Positions 33,501 to 45,399 of a stretch of 64,000 nt of DNA are shown piece after piece; the stretch's first letter is position 1; the number at the start of each line of letters is the position of its first letter. The DNA is from Trichostrongylus colubriformis. Taxonomy: Eukaryota; Nematoda; Chromadorea; Rhabditida; Trichostrongylidae. Where the stretch lies: assembly GCA_963978905.1 (NCBI GenBank), contig OZ022259.1, positions 17,954,068 to 18,018,067 of the forward strand, written 5' to 3'. The position numbers and the translations under genes are program-made. Below the pieces are notes generated by a model, which saw nothing but the letters and a program-made list of their open reading frames with translations, made no database searches and had not been told where the DNA came from.

Positions 33501-34024
33501 CCACAAGTTCTGGGAAAATTAAATTTGTGATTACTGGAAGAAAATACGATTCAGTGTGGACGAGAACGAGTCTAGAGCAGGAACGTATTTTATATTTTGG
33601 ATCGCGTTTGTCAAAAACACGGCGGCGGACAATTTCCGATTGCTTACCTTCCATGGTACACAATTGGGGGCTGTCCATGGGCAAGAATTGCTGTCATTCT
33701 GACTGAATACGGCTAAATTTAGCTACATGCAGCTGAAAGACACGAAATGAGCAAACAATGTTAGCCGGCGACGTCTAGCTTTTCTGCATAGCGCCATCGA
33801 AGCCGTCTCCTAGTAACGACGGTACATCACTGGCGAAAGCCGTCAGCATAATCAGCGACGAGTGGATAATATTTTGATTGGCTAAGACTCCTTAGACGAG
33901 CAGAGGGGACACTGAAGAGGTGGCAGTGATGTAAAGCGTCAGAAAAGAAGAAAAGGCTGGGGAATGGGTGAATGACGGATGAAAAACGTTGAAGTGGAAA
34001 AGAAAGATAAAGCAGCAGCATAGC

Positions 34025-34161
34025 AGCACCGGTCTGCTTGCCTAAACCAGACATCACACATCTCGAAACCCGTTTGGCCGCCTCATGGGGACGACGTCGT
34101 GATGACAGAAAAAGTCTGTGACGTTGACGAAACGAAAAAACGTGGAGATTTGCCTGCTCAG
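34025..34161 (+). CDS. Possible internal exon, unidentified
   Basis: A plus-strand frame opens after a TAG and encodes SKPVWPPHGDDVVMTEKVCD followed by VDETKKRGDLPAQ. It ends at GCTCAG before GTAGTT, a reasonable donor at 34162. Acceptor candidates are GCAGCATAG (34024) or CTAAACCAG. The composition is protein-like, with GAC/GTC/GAA codons. No family is recognised, and the minus strand is also open here. Confidence 0.3.
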
Positions 34162-34877
34162 GTAGTTTGCAGCGACATTGCGGTGCCGCTACGACAACGA
34201 ACATCGGCTGCATGAAGGAAACAGGTGGCGTAGTGCTGGGGAACACGGTGATACTGTGGTGGGGACACATGACTCGAGCCATCATCAGGATTCTAACGGA
34301 AAACAACGAAAAAGTTTACAAGGTATCCGTCAACATCAAGACTCTGTTGGAAAACAATAAAAAACCTATAAGACATTCTGTAAACAGTATTCGTAATGAT
34401 ATGTAAAGTAGATAAACAGCAAAGCAGTAACTCCTGGTGGAAGGTCGCCCTTTTCTACGGAGGAAGAAGAGTACCTCTATAAAGCCCCTGCCAGAGCGGA
34501 TCCTTTCTAAATACTTGTTCTCATAATCAAGCGAGGATCATGTTCAGGCGAGGGTCGGAAAACATTGGATGGGGTGTCGTATTCTAGGTTGAATAGTAGC
34601 ATGGGACGTACTTCTCAATTTTTGGGCTGGTGAGCCAATCTCTCAAAAAAATTTGCAGTCGATAACTGTTCCTTGTACTTTTTTGAGGATGGGAGACGGC
34701 TCGAACATGGACCAGACTGCCACCAACATTTTCTGTTGCCCCGGCCGTAGAGGGGAAGGTCATATTTCCCGAAAATTTTTCACAACGAATTTTCCCAGAC
34801 CTGACTATTCCTGATATTCTGTATTGGTGTGATTTCGCATGTGGAGTTGCGAAGCTGCGACGCCGACAAATCGTGAA

Positions 34878-35110
34878 GCCGCGGTCATACTTTGCGTTGT
34901 CTGCGGCAGGGCGTGGCCGCGTATCTTGCGTCTCCACACTGCCTCGTTGCCTGCGTCATCTCTGCACCTCCCCCGTGCCACTCTCTCTCGCTGCCTGTGA
35001 GAGAGAGTGGCACGGGGGAGGTGCAGAGATGACGCAGGCAACGAGACAGTGTGGAGACGCAAGATACGCGGCCACGCCCTGCCGCAGACAACGCAAAGTA
35101 TGACCGCGGC
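34878..35110. mobile_element. Near-perfect 233-bp hairpin MITE (Harbinger-like)
   Basis: GCCGCGGTCATACTTTGCGT at the left is mirrored exactly by ACGCAAAGTATGACCGCGGC at the right. The whole 233 bp folds around a nine-base loop (about 34990-34998), with essentially one mismatch seen (CACTGCCTCG opposite CGAGACAGTG). The outermost bases and arm contents (GCGGCAGGGCGTGGCCGCG) relate it to the TIR element at 57458-57630, which has a TTA target duplication. The overlapping 68- to 85-codon frames on the two strands are mirror translations. Confidence 0.9.
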
Positions 35111-35114
35111 CTAA

Positions 35115-36315
35115 AATCGCAAAGTCTGACGTTGGCCTAACGTCCCACTCACGTACCAAAAGAATAAAAGTTTGGCTTAACACTGGAGTTTTCATCCCAC
35201 ACCTCTTCTTCCTATGCTTTCTGCTTAGAGCCTCCTGTTTCTCTTTCTTACTATGTATTAAGTTATCTAGCTAGTTAGCTAACTAGCAAATAGTACGACC
35301 TAACCGGCCAATACAACCAGTTCAGGAAAAGAAACGATAGCCGCTACGTTCGACTCCCTATGAACCTTGGCATTGCTTCAATTGTTGTATACGATGTTTA
35401 ACTGCTCGGAGGTTGTTAACAGGATTTTATCGGCTGACATTTCGGCGGGTTCGCCTTTCGGAGCCTAAAAGAGGGAAAAAGTCAAGTCCTGACTTGCGCG
35501 ACCAAATGTCTCAGGCATACCTTTCTAGAAATTCAATGTCACCTCAGAACACCCGCAAATACTAGAGAAAAACACCCTACCTTTACCAGATCCACAGAAT
35601 GAATGGAAGCTCAGATATCACTGACTGTAGAAACGATAGCATTACAAGATAACAATCCTGAGTAAGAAATAATTGATTCGGGCGTAAAACTTCAAAACGA
35701 TTGTACGCAATCACTGCATTGTACGCAATCACATACTCGCCGTGCGCGGCCGCGCGAATATCCGACATAAGTATTCACACGCGTCGACCTCTGTGCAAAA
35801 TTTTGGAGGTGATTTGCCTCGACACTACGGTTGTGGTTAGCAGCCAACATTCAGAAAAGTAGTTCACTCAAACTTTCTCAAAATACTTTGAAGTTTCATT
35901 TGAACAACGAGGAGCTTCTAATAGTAAGTTCCCGACTATATGAGTTCAATGTGTTGCCTGCAGCATATAACCGACAACAGCCTATGTTCGCTATGTTCAC
36001 ATGCACATCGAAAGAGATTTTTCGAATATAGAAATCAAGAGTACATTTCCAAATATAGAAATATGGATTTGTCCAAGTCTTTCGCAATTTTCCGTCCCTG
36101 TTTATGTGTCGCGCATGGCACGTCCTTTATTTAGTATTCTACTAATTACGTATTATACTACGTAATGATGTATTACGTTATATGTACCGCTGTATTAATA
36201 TGCTTAGTTGAGTAACTAATCAGTTTGATCCCCAGGTCATGACCAGCCTAGGGACCGATGATGGTGATCAAGAGAGATAACCATTTCATTTGTTTGTTAT
36301 GTTTTTATCACCTCT
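35115..36315. other. AT-rich stretch without recognised gene
   Basis: A decayed terminus related to the preceding hairpin (GCAAAGTCTGACGTTGGCC) lies at about 35118-35140. A small CTAGCTAGTTAGCTAACTAG palindrome lies at about 35266-35286. TACTAATTACGTATTATACT-like AT repeats follow at 36135-36185. No coding region was supported. Confidence 0.45.
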
Positions 36316-36320
36316 ACCAA

Positions 36321-36341
36321 GTTTAATTACCCAAGTTTGAG
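36321..36341 (+). ncRNA. SL1-like: SL1 spliced-leader sequence (pseudogene or retroposed leader)
   Basis: GTTTAATTACCCAAGTTTGAG matches SL1 positions 2-22 exactly; only the first G is changed to A. It is followed by GTTTAATAAAGG. An SL RNA gene would continue with GTAAAC and carry an Sm site (AATTTTGG) and stem-loops within about 80 bases, and none of these is visible. It is therefore either an SL RNA pseudogene or the 5' leader of a retroposed, trans-spliced mRNA. It is the strongest taxonomic marker in the window. Confidence 0.7.
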
Positions 36342-36596
36342 GTTTAATAAAGGACTTTGTATTCTTGCATCGAGTTCACCGCGTACAACATTACACACTG
36401 AACCACCAAACACACCCAACTCATTATGACCTTCCTCTATGCAGCGTTTTATGAAGGACTTCTAAGGAAGCATAAATAAGATTGTTTTTTTTTCAAATGT
36501 TACCAAGGCAACCTACAACTACTGGCAAGGGTAACACATAGCCTCATACTGAACCAACTAGCTAATTAAGCAAATTACAAACGAGTTATGAAATTA

Positions 36597-37276
36597 CCGA
36601 CTGGGAGCGCACACTAATGCGCGCGTAACATCATAAGCGTCAGTGGGTCCATCGGAATTGTTTTCTATAAATTCCCTTAGTACCCATAACTAAATCACGC
36701 TCCACCCATCGTGGGCGGGCTTTTGCTCATCTTGTCGAGGATGACTAGGACTTCGTCATTTCTGCCGATTCTTTTTCCTGGTCTCCAGCCTGCGTTGGAA
36801 CCCAGTTATGAATTTGTCGTAGGAGCTCTCACGAGCGCGCTCAGCTCACCGTGCCTGAGCCTCTTTCACAAATACTCATGGCTGACTTTAGTCCATCATT
36901 TCCTCACGCATGGACCATTTTCGAACCAGAGAAACAGGCTTTGATCAAAAGACCGAAAGTTTCAGTGCACGCTCCGCCCACCGTGGACGGATCTTGACTT
37001 GGTCCCTGTGTGCTCTCCACTTCTTTTCCCATGCCCCTTCCATCCTGAACAGGTCCCCAATTCCACGGGTTGTTTTTCATGTTATGCCTAATTTCGTGAC
37101 AGACAGAGGGACAGAGGGCAACCAGTCAATACTTGACGCATGCCTTACAACTGCACAGATGCTAGGAGGCCTACAAGAGTCGCGTGTCACAGGTACAAAG
37201 CCGTCTCAATTTCGGAGCCTTCTGCAAATGACGGCGGGACAGACAGACAGACGAAGCGTTTTATATATAGTAGGGA
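36597..37276 (-). mobile_element. Non-autonomous Helitron-like element 3
   Basis: Read on the minus strand it begins TCCCTACTATATATAAAACG after an A (identical to element 1), followed by a GTCTGTC-rich tract. It ends after a hairpin (GCGCGCATTAGTGTGCGC) and TCGG before T. The last four bases depart from CTRR, so the 3' end is slightly decayed or misplaced by a base or two. The interior differs from element 1: it lacks the tandem units and instead has GTGGGCGGGC and short coding-like patches. No Rep/helicase. Confidence 0.65.
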
Positions 37277-37545
37277 TTATCGTAACCTTTAATTCCTTCC
37301 TACATAACTTCCAATTCTCTTAACGCTATCGATCGCTTACTCACTTCTTTTCACTTAGTCCTCAGTCCTACTACTTGTCTATCGCACAGGAGGGATCGAT
37401 ACCACGCGCTAAAGAGGCAACCAGTCAATACTTGACGCACACATTACAACTGCACATATGCTAAGAGGCCTACAAAAATCGCGTGTCGCAGGTACAAAGT
37501 CGTCTCAATTTCGGAGCCTTCTGCAAATGACGCAGAAACCTACTC
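37115..37545. repeat. Duplicated 120-bp segment spanning the Helitron boundary
   Basis: GGCAACCAGTCAATACTTGACGCA through TTTCGGAGCCTTCTGCAAATGACG at 37117-37233 is repeated at 37412-37532 with a few differences. The first copy is inside Helitron 3 and the second just outside it. This suggests local duplication or a second truncated Helitron copy. Confidence 0.7.
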
Positions 37546-37549
37546 CGGT

Positions 37550-38810
37550 GTTGTAGACAGCATGGGCTCCCATATTTTGCCGCGATCCGCAGTAATCACA
37601 GACCGCAGTCCCTCACGAGTCACCACAAGCAACTCAATGTGCCTTTTTGTGCATGATGACATGTACTGCTACCGTGAAGCGGGTTTCCAAGATACATTTT
37701 GCTTTCGTGGGGAGGAGGACTCCCGCTGGATCGTCAATGGAAGAAGAGCGTCGAGGGCGTGATGAAAAGTCCACACAATAAACTCCCATTATCGGCGATA
37801 CAGCTTGACCCCTCTATATCACGAGAGCTAAATATGCCTCTGACTTGACAATTGTTTAATTGACCTGGTAACTCGATCGGTTAAAAATTAAGGATAAAAA
37901 TACGATGAAATAAACCAGAGACCAAAACACTCAGCTTTCAAAAAATAAAAAATTTCGAGTACTTCTGTGCCACTTCATAAGCTTCGAAGATAAAGATCAT
38001 GTATCATATAAGATACAAGTTTGTAGTTTACCACAAAAAATAACTTAACTGCTACAAAAGTATATAATATATATAAACGAATAATCATGGTAATGTAAAT
38101 GATAAGAACTACTATATTCATGTCATCTGTTTGACTAGCCGTATGCATTGAGGATAGGTCCTTTGAATATTCAGGTTTTTGTATTAGGGGCCTATATATT
38201 ATAATTATCGTAACATTTAATTCCTTCCTCCATATGTATATCGTTGAATATTCAAAGAAGAGCGCATAATCGTCCTACGGTTTTCAAATGATTTTTTGGT
38301 TTTCGAAAGTCCTAGGAGTCCTTGTCTACAGGAGTCTTCAAAAAGCAAAAACCCCCTCCAATGTATTTGTGAGACTTTGGAGTTGTTTATCATCTAGGTA
38401 ACATTTTTTTCACTTCCGATAGAAGGGCAGCAGTGGCGAAATGGGAGGTGGCGCCGTTCTCTCTCGCACGGTTCCAAAAATAAAATTCAGATCAGTGCTT
38501 GCCAAGACTAACCAAGCTTTTCAACTTTCCGAGTTTGATGGACTGGTGTCAGATTCTGTAGGAACATATAAACAGTGACTAACCGTCGGCTTGCCCGCAA
38601 TTCATTGTACATGCAGGTGAAATAGCATTCCAATGTCATTATGAATTCGAATGGACGCGCACTGCGTGGCTTATTCCAATAAGTGATTGATAAAACCTAG
38701 TGCTTTAGCTTTTCCTAATATTTAGCAAATGACCCCGAGTCAGTGGAGTAAAATGGCCTTATGTTCACTCCATAGCCCTCATGACATGATACGAAGATGA
38801 GTGCGTTGCT
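37550..38810. other. AT-rich stretch without recognised gene
   Basis: The sequence TTATCGTAACATTTAATTCCTTCC at about 38203-38226 repeats the flank of Helitron 3 (37279-37302). The rest is AT-rich, with short ATAT runs at 38060-38080 and no supported exon. Confidence 0.4.
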
Positions 38811-38814
38811 AAAA

Positions 38815-39014
38815 TGGACGCGTCCCCGACCGCGGTGGACGACGGGGCGGGCACTTACTCTGAGGCTGCGCTCGTCCACCGCTTTGAGGAGTTGTATCTT
38901 ACCTGAATTCTCACTCTTTCGCGTGAAACTTTGCATACGGCCCTTATAAGGCCAATAAAACACGAATATATAATACATAACAGAGAACCCCATGTTCCCC
39001 TGCACGATTCCCAT
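38815..39014. mobile_element. Fold-back MITE family F, right half only
   Basis: CCGCGGTGGACGACGGGGCG, GCGTGAAACTTTGCATACGG, AACACGAATATATAATACAT and a terminus CCTGCACGATTCCC are the right-arm modules of family F. The left arm is missing. Confidence 0.7.
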
Positions 39015-39019
39015 AAGGT

Positions 39020-41090
39020 TTTCCCATTAACAACCTGAGTGACCCGTTAACTGAAGCGATCCATTAACTTCACCTTATCAATGTAAATTTATTAAGCACT
39101 AATCATGTTCAGGCCAAAGTTCTTTTGAAGTTCTAAAGCGAATGTGACCCCGGGAGAATTGAACCCTTTTTGGCCTGGCGGTGCCAAGTGCAGGTGAAAA
39201 GCATACAAGCAATTAATCTTCCGAATAATCTCCGTTGAACGTTCACTTACTATAATGATCACAGCTTGCAAAAAAGCTTCAAAAAACCAGTGCATTTTCT
39301 TAAACCCATTAATAACAGCGGTCAAATTAAGGCTAAATCTACGGTTGACGCGGTGGAGAAATGCTTTTCATGTGTAGATAGAGCGGTCTGTATCCGCAGA
39401 AATTGAGATTTTTTGCGATTGCAGGGTAGTGATTACAGCGCTCAGAGCCATGAATTGGGTTCATGTGCACCGCCTGCGTCCATTTCCGCCCATTTTATGA
39501 TGCGGTTGACTTGGGCATCGCTTTCTTTCCTCTCTCTTTCTGGCGCCCTTTTGGTTCGAGTCTCTTGTCGAACGAATTTCTCAGCTTGTGCTATAGCAAA
39601 AAGGAGAGCCAACGATTGAAACTCACTTCAATGGTTGTCAGCGGGTTTTTTCACATTTTTCATAAACCTTGTACCCAAGGGTGTAACTACCCAATTGGCG
39701 CCTACAGTTTCTGATGTGTGTAAATAAACCACACAGAATTATCATTGCAGTTGAGATCAATATAGGCTGAAAGCCCTAATGCCCTTTAATATGCTAAATT
39801 GACTCTAACATCGAACGTGCACAGCTCGAATTGCACTTATAAATAGAAAATGACGATGAGATACTTAAGCGATGACGCATGGTGACGGCCATACATCACG
39901 TCATCGCTTCTTTTATCATCGATTTATCGTGCTGAAAGGATAAATGGCCTGTTAGGATGAGAGGGGAAATACCCTAGAAAAGCCTATTGAAAAGCTGAAA
40001 TGGAGGACATAGAGCCGACAGGATATTCGTACGAATTCAAACAAAAGACAGAGGTCTTGTCTCTCACTTTGGAAATATAAAAGGAAGGAGGGAAATAGAA
40101 GGGATCTCCGGGAGAACGATAAGGAGGTAAGCAGTTCAGGACTTTGCAAAAAAGCTAACTAGTTGTGATGTGTATGAAAAAGTGACAAGAAATGAGGAAA
40201 CAACCAACATTACGGTAGTAAAATAAACAAAAGTTGATTACTGATTAGATGACAGATTGGTCATAACAACTAGTGCACGGATCGATGAGGGACACTTCAT
40301 TAGTGATGGAAAATCTGATAGAAAATAGAAAGGAGTAGTCGCACCCTGGAATTGAGCTTCTGTCCAGGGGTGTGTGACTTATGACAAATTTTCGCTTTGC
40401 GACGTCGCACTCGCGGTGCCGTCAGCACAACTTGCCGCGCTCAGATGAAATTCCGCTCAGGGCGCAAGGGTCTGATACCATGGAGGTCCTTGAAGAAATA
40501 GCTGTTCATCTCATCATTATCTGAAGAGCAATAACTTTTGTGTCCCACAAAGACAAAATAGTGACATAAAAAGTAAAAGAAACGGGCTTTTAGCCTAACC
40601 CTTGATTTAGGGGGGGGGGGGGATCCCTCACCTTCCTCAAATAAGGCTTAACTAATAAAATACTGAATGTATAAACTGATGATTATAAAACGATAGTGTA
40701 TAAAGGCCACAGCGCGATAATGAACGCCCACCTCCTTCTAGCTACATCAGTCCCTCTTACATGTCTCCAAAAGAGGTCGTTGATTTTACAGTTCCGATAT
40801 ACCGACAACATATACATCCATATACCAATATACCAACCAAGGAGAAAGGGTTCGTAGATGAGGGTAGATTTTGGGTGGAGGAGTCGTGTTTCAGAAGAAA
40901 CTTTCTTCAGTGTGCTTGAATTTGTTTTGAAATGCTGAATGGAATTCGCTCGTAAGGAACATGCCAGATATAAACATTAAAATTTTGCGGATTCGATAGT
41001 TTGCAGTATTTCAGCGGCTTATCCTTTTTTGCACAACACAGCTAGTAAAAAAAAGGTCAGTTTTCGGGACTTTTCATCCGCAATGATAAA
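39020..41090. other. Stretch without recognised gene
   Basis: Scattered short frames only. Notable sites are a 13-base G-tract at 40610-40622, an ATACCAATATACCAACC microsatellite-like patch near 40800, and a small inverted repeat GATGACGCATGGTGACG..CGTCATC near 39870-39910. No exon was supported. Confidence 0.4.
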
Positions 41091-41093
41091 TTT

Positions 41094-41655
41094 TTAAGGC
41101 AGTGGAATTGACATAGTGCAAAAAAGAGAATAGGTCCAAACAGAGAACGGTAGCACTAAATAGTAGACGAGCACAGGAAATCGTAAAAATGATCTCAAAA
41201 ACTCTTTCTTGGAAATCAACCACGCAAACACAACATTAGCATAAGAGTCACTCCCTCCTGAAGGGTCCATGCGGATGACCATGCCTACGAGAAGGTGAGC
41301 CATCAATAACGGCTGGCAACCACCTTGCACTATTTTCAGCCCACAAAAGGGCATGGTGCAAAAGGAGCCAGCCCATGCGAATCAGCAATTTGGCGCCGCC
41401 CATGGTGAGGTATCGCTCACATCTCCTCACACTTACTGTTCTGATTTAGAAATACCCCAAAGTATCCCACGACGTGGCTTGTTCTCCGTCTTTTCCTTTT
41501 TTTCCTTTTTTCCTTAACATTCGCTCAAGAAGCGCATCCACCATGTATTGTTTTTGTTGATGCAGCCGCTGCACTGATGGTGCAGCGCAAAAGGTCATTG
41601 CAGCAACGACCTTGGAGAGATAATAAAAGAAATTTAGGCAGGAATCGATCATCAC
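41094..41655 (-). CDS. Possible multi-exon locus, membrane-protein-like
   Basis: Three minus-strand frames look protein-like. The first, at 41446-41655, encodes CAAPSVQRLHQQKQYMVDAL and a Lys-rich tail. A GTAAGT donor-like site lies just beyond its stop, which fits poorly. The second, at about 41285-41400, encodes MGGAKLLIRMGWLLLHHALL. The third follows CTTCTCGTAG, an acceptor-like site near 41284, and encodes GMVIRMDPSGGSDSYANVVF then hydrophobic AWLISKKEFLRSFLRF, ending with TAA at 41094-41096. The hydrophobic/basic alternation is reminiscent of the end of a nematode chemoreceptor-type GPCR, but no diagnostic motif is present. Treat as a lead only. Confidence 0.25.
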
Positions 41656-42059
41656 AGACGATCATGAACGAAAATACAGGATGAAAAAACTCTTAAAAAA
41701 TCAAGAAAAAATATGGAAGACGTGGTGACCAGCAGCAGACGCTCTATTGATTGAATACGCAACTCACGATGACCTTGTGCGTTTTGCACTTAACAACAAA
41801 CAATGCTCGACAAAAGAAAGCAGAGCTGCCAAGTGACCAGTCTATGATTATAAAAATAATTGAGATTTTAAAACTATTTAGCCTATTCATTTTCATTTTA
41901 AAGAAAACTATTTGTTGCACCGAAATTATTAGATTTTTGAAAATATTTGGAAAAAGCGCTCAGTGTTTCAAGATACCGTTAAGAGTAATTTCTGTAAATT
42001 GTAGAATAATTATGGACTATGAAAGTTACGGTACTCAGTAATGCAACAGTAAAGAGAGC

Positions 42060-42260
42060 GATGTAATACGGTAAAAACATGAGAAATAGGCACCAAAACA
42101 CGTTCCCTCCCACCCCTTCCCTTTCACCCCCTCTGCATCACTAGCCACTGAGGGTTAATGTTGACGGCGAGGGGCCAGACCAGACTGTCGCGCACGTTGC
42201 CCCGCCTTCACAGCAAATGGCAAATCGGCAACCGTGCAACACGAGGCGTAGGCAAACGAG
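42060..42260 (-). repeat. Dispersed repeat family A, copy 6
   Basis: On the minus strand GGCTAGTGATGCAGAGGGGG is followed by a purine-rich tract and a GTGCCTATTTCTCATG tail, as in copies 1, 3 and 5. Upstream, GTCGCGCACGTTGCCCCGCC corresponds to the GC-rich head. Confidence 0.6.
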
Positions 42261-42269
42261 GCCGCGAAA

Positions 42270-44010
42270 AGGACCCCTATGCGAAAAATCCGCTCCGATG
42301 CGAATTCTTCCATAGTTACTCTGTTCCGAGCTCGAATGCATTTATAGAGAACAAGTCTTCTCAGTTCTCATTCCCTTCCTACCCCAGCAGTGGCTTCAAA
42401 TAAGGCTCTTCTCGCTACCTTTAATATCCGCCACATATCACACTTTACATAAAGGAGCTGGGAGACAGGGTCATACAAAATGATGGAAAGGAGACCAGAG
42501 TTGAGAGAATAGACGACAGCGCCACAGGCTCTACAGCTCGAGTCGGGTATGGTGTGGGTTAGCTGGGTAGCCGCAGACTGAGTGGTATTAACATTCTACC
42601 CCTAATGATTACTCTGCCCTCGAAGACTACAAATTGTTCAAAGCCCGCGGCCCGAAGTCGTGTCTGCTCCTTCGCACCAACTCTTCACTAAAGGTAGCGA
42701 ATGCGCGGGGCTTTCGTGAAATTACTCAGCTGGTTAAAAGAGGAATCCACGTCCACTTTGATGGGAACCAGGGTCTAAGCAGACTATTCGTGAAGCGTTT
42801 AAAGGTTAATTTATATACACTTTTGCATTCTGCGCTCCGCCCCCAACTGGACGTGCCACTTGCTGCTACCGATCCAAGCGGCTCCAATCAAGACAGCCGA
42901 TGCAGCACATTGATAAATATTTCCACTTTGAAATTTACGAATGATGACTGCATTTCCTTCAGAAATTTTCTTTTTAGTTTTTTTTTTTTGAATTTGTTCT
43001 AATTGTTGTCTTCTTCACTATCGTTTTGCTTTACCATTCGAATTTAAAGGCACCGGGAGTGGCAAGGAAGGAAAGCGTTTGAAATAATGAATACTGACTT
43101 CTATAAACGAACATTTGCTCTCAGAAGGGATAATAAGAGGCGAAAATCGCGTTCAAAGCGCGCCTTCTGGGCTCTATTGCGGGTTTGGCGCGCTTCACCC
43201 ACGAACTACACGCTTCTCCGTGAACTCCACGCTTCAGGGGGGCCGACGTCACAGTCATTTAATGTCTTGTAGAGCTAATTCGACTTTATTCACGATGATG
43301 TTAAACAGCAGCAATCAAGTGAAACAATGGAAGGGAGAATAAGCGAAATATAGAAAAAAGTGTGATTACAATTTCAAAAAACCCAAGTATTTAACACTTG
43401 ATGTCACGGTTAGGCGTTGTTTGTACAACATATTGAACTGCACGCTACCGTAAATACCGTGATCCAAAATTGCCCTTAAAAGTGCCTTAAATTCACAGCA
43501 TGGACCTTATTGGAAAATCTACTGCCTTCTCTGTAGTTGATGAAGAAGGTGACCGACTTTCGAAGAATTTTCTCTCTGATTCAATGAGGTCGGCACTTTT
43601 CTTGTCATCTCGATTGCTTCGATAACAATCAAGCAAAACTGCAATGGTCGAACTGCATAAGCTGTTCGATGCGTCATCCAATGTTTGCATCGGAACGCTT
43701 CCGCATTCCGTCTCAAGGCCGTTAGGATGCGGTTGTAGCGAAGACAATAGAAACCATGGGAAAGAAAAGAAGTACAGAAAAGACCGTTTGCTGGGGCGTA
43801 TGACATCACAGAACATGACTAATTGCGATGCTGTAAGTGGAGCTAGCTCAAGCAAACTGGATTCCTTGTGATGGGGAATTACACAGCTTCAAGCCGACTC
43901 ATAAGGACGCAGCATTGAATTGAATACTTAGTGACAGCTTTCGGGGAAAACTTAGAAACTTGTAGTAAAAGTAGGAAAGCAATTAATTCGTTGAAACGAA
44001 AGGAAGTGCA
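42270..44010. other. Stretch without recognised gene
   Basis: Frames at 42634-43002 (plus) and around 43493-43871 (both strands) are open for about 100-120 codons but show no domain or good splice sites. A T-tract lies near 42975. Confidence 0.35.
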
Positions 44011-44027
44011 GAACAAGCTAACCGGGG

Positions 44028-44257
44028 GGGTGTATATCACTAGGACAAAACCGTCGCGTGGCCGTGTTCGGCACGCGACGATATGGTGCGAGCTATGCGC
44101 GCCGCATTAGTTGGGTCCTGAAGCGATTACGCATAGAATGAGGCGTAGAGCAGTGTCATCGCTTCAAGACCCATCCAATATGGCGCGCATAGCTCGCACC
44201 ATCCCGTCGCGTGCAGAACACGGCCACGCGACGGTTTTTTCCTGGTGATATACACCC
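44028..44257. mobile_element. Mutator-like MITE with 8-bp target duplication
   Basis: The TIR is GGGTGTATATCAC plus ACCGTCGCGTGGCCGTGTTC at the left, mirrored at the right end (GAACACGGCCACGCGACGGT, GTGATATACACCC), about 55-100 bp per arm. The direct repeat AACCGGGG flanks it at 44020-44027 and 44258-44265. It shares GTTGGGTCCTGAAGCGATTA with the elements at 25.6, 49.5 and 55.0 kb. No coding capacity. Confidence 0.85.
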
Positions 44258-44949
44258 AACCGGGGGTAGGGAGCAGGGGTGGGTGGCAAGTTGAGGTGAT
44301 CAGGGTTATAGAAATTTGATATGACTGAGTGGGACAACTTGCTTCGAAGGTATACCTTCAAAAGCTTTGGTTGCTTCGAATGGTCTTACCGTGGTGCAAC
44401 CAGTTGAGCAGCTTTGGTGTGGGCTAGGAAATAGGCAGGGTTGGCCCAGCCACTGCCCCATCCCCAGCAGTGGTGCGATCATATTCAAATGCGCAATTCT
44501 CGGCTCATACACCTCTTCATCAGTTAACATAGGAATCCACCATCACTGGCAACAAATACTAAACTTCTTCAATCCTGATGCCCAAGACTCTGAAGATCCA
44601 AAAGAGATGTAAATTCGTTGAAGGTCGCTTCAACAACATCTCAGATACCCAAGCGTTTCAACCGAAGAGTGTCGCCTGAATGATTTATAATGCTTTATAA
44701 AAATGGCGATCGATGGGAGCTAGGTCGAGTGAGTATAGTGGATCTCAAAGAACTTCGTAGCCCCTCCCATTTAAGTTCTAAAGGGTTTTGTGCGATATGG
44801 CTCCGTGGGTAATACAAAGTGAAGAAGGGCCCAGTACTGGTGATGGGAAGGGACTCATGCGAAACGTCTCTCACAGCGATTCGGCGTGAGAAAATGTAAA
44901 GTAAATATCATTTTGCTTCAGGGAAGAATATATAACAATAAAACACATT

Positions 44950-45195
44950 GCAACTATACAATCCGGCAACAGTAACTGGTAATGTAGAGGTCAAAAGAAT
45001 GGGGTCGTATCAAAAAGAAAGGGCCTCGTATAAGGTCCCAGTAGAGAGAGGTCGTACTGAAGAGACTATTTCTCTCGACAAGTGCGAGTGCCTTTACTAC
45101 ACAATCCGGAAACAGTTACTGGCATTGTAGAGGTCAACAGGGGAGGAATCGTAACGTAACGATTTTCCCCGACACCTGGGAGTGCCCTGGTCAGG
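44950..45195. repeat. Two-unit tandem duplication, about 149-bp period
   Basis: ACAATCCGGCAACAGTAACTGG with TGTAGAGGTCAA at about 44957 recurs as ACAATCCGGAAACAGTTACTGG at about 45101. The second unit continues into GGGAGTGCCCTGGTCAGG. Reverse-complement relatives form the tandem pair at 21560-21767. Confidence 0.7.
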
Positions 45196-45399
45196 ACTCT
45201 TGTGCACAATAATCACTTTCATTTTTGCGTTTTTTTTTTTGAATTTCACTGCAGAAAAGCTACTTTCTGTAAGTAGATTCACGTAATTTTTTTTGAAGAA
45301 AGTGTTTGTTCATACACGATATCGGCAACATAACGGAAGGCGCTGCATCGAAATGTTTGAGTTTCAATCAATTCGACATTGATGGTCACGGACATAAAG

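Noticed and set aside
34805..35195. Cluster of 68-85-codon frames with identical peptides on both strands
   Set aside because: The identical peptides on the two strands are produced by the perfect hairpin at 34878-35110 and not by genes.
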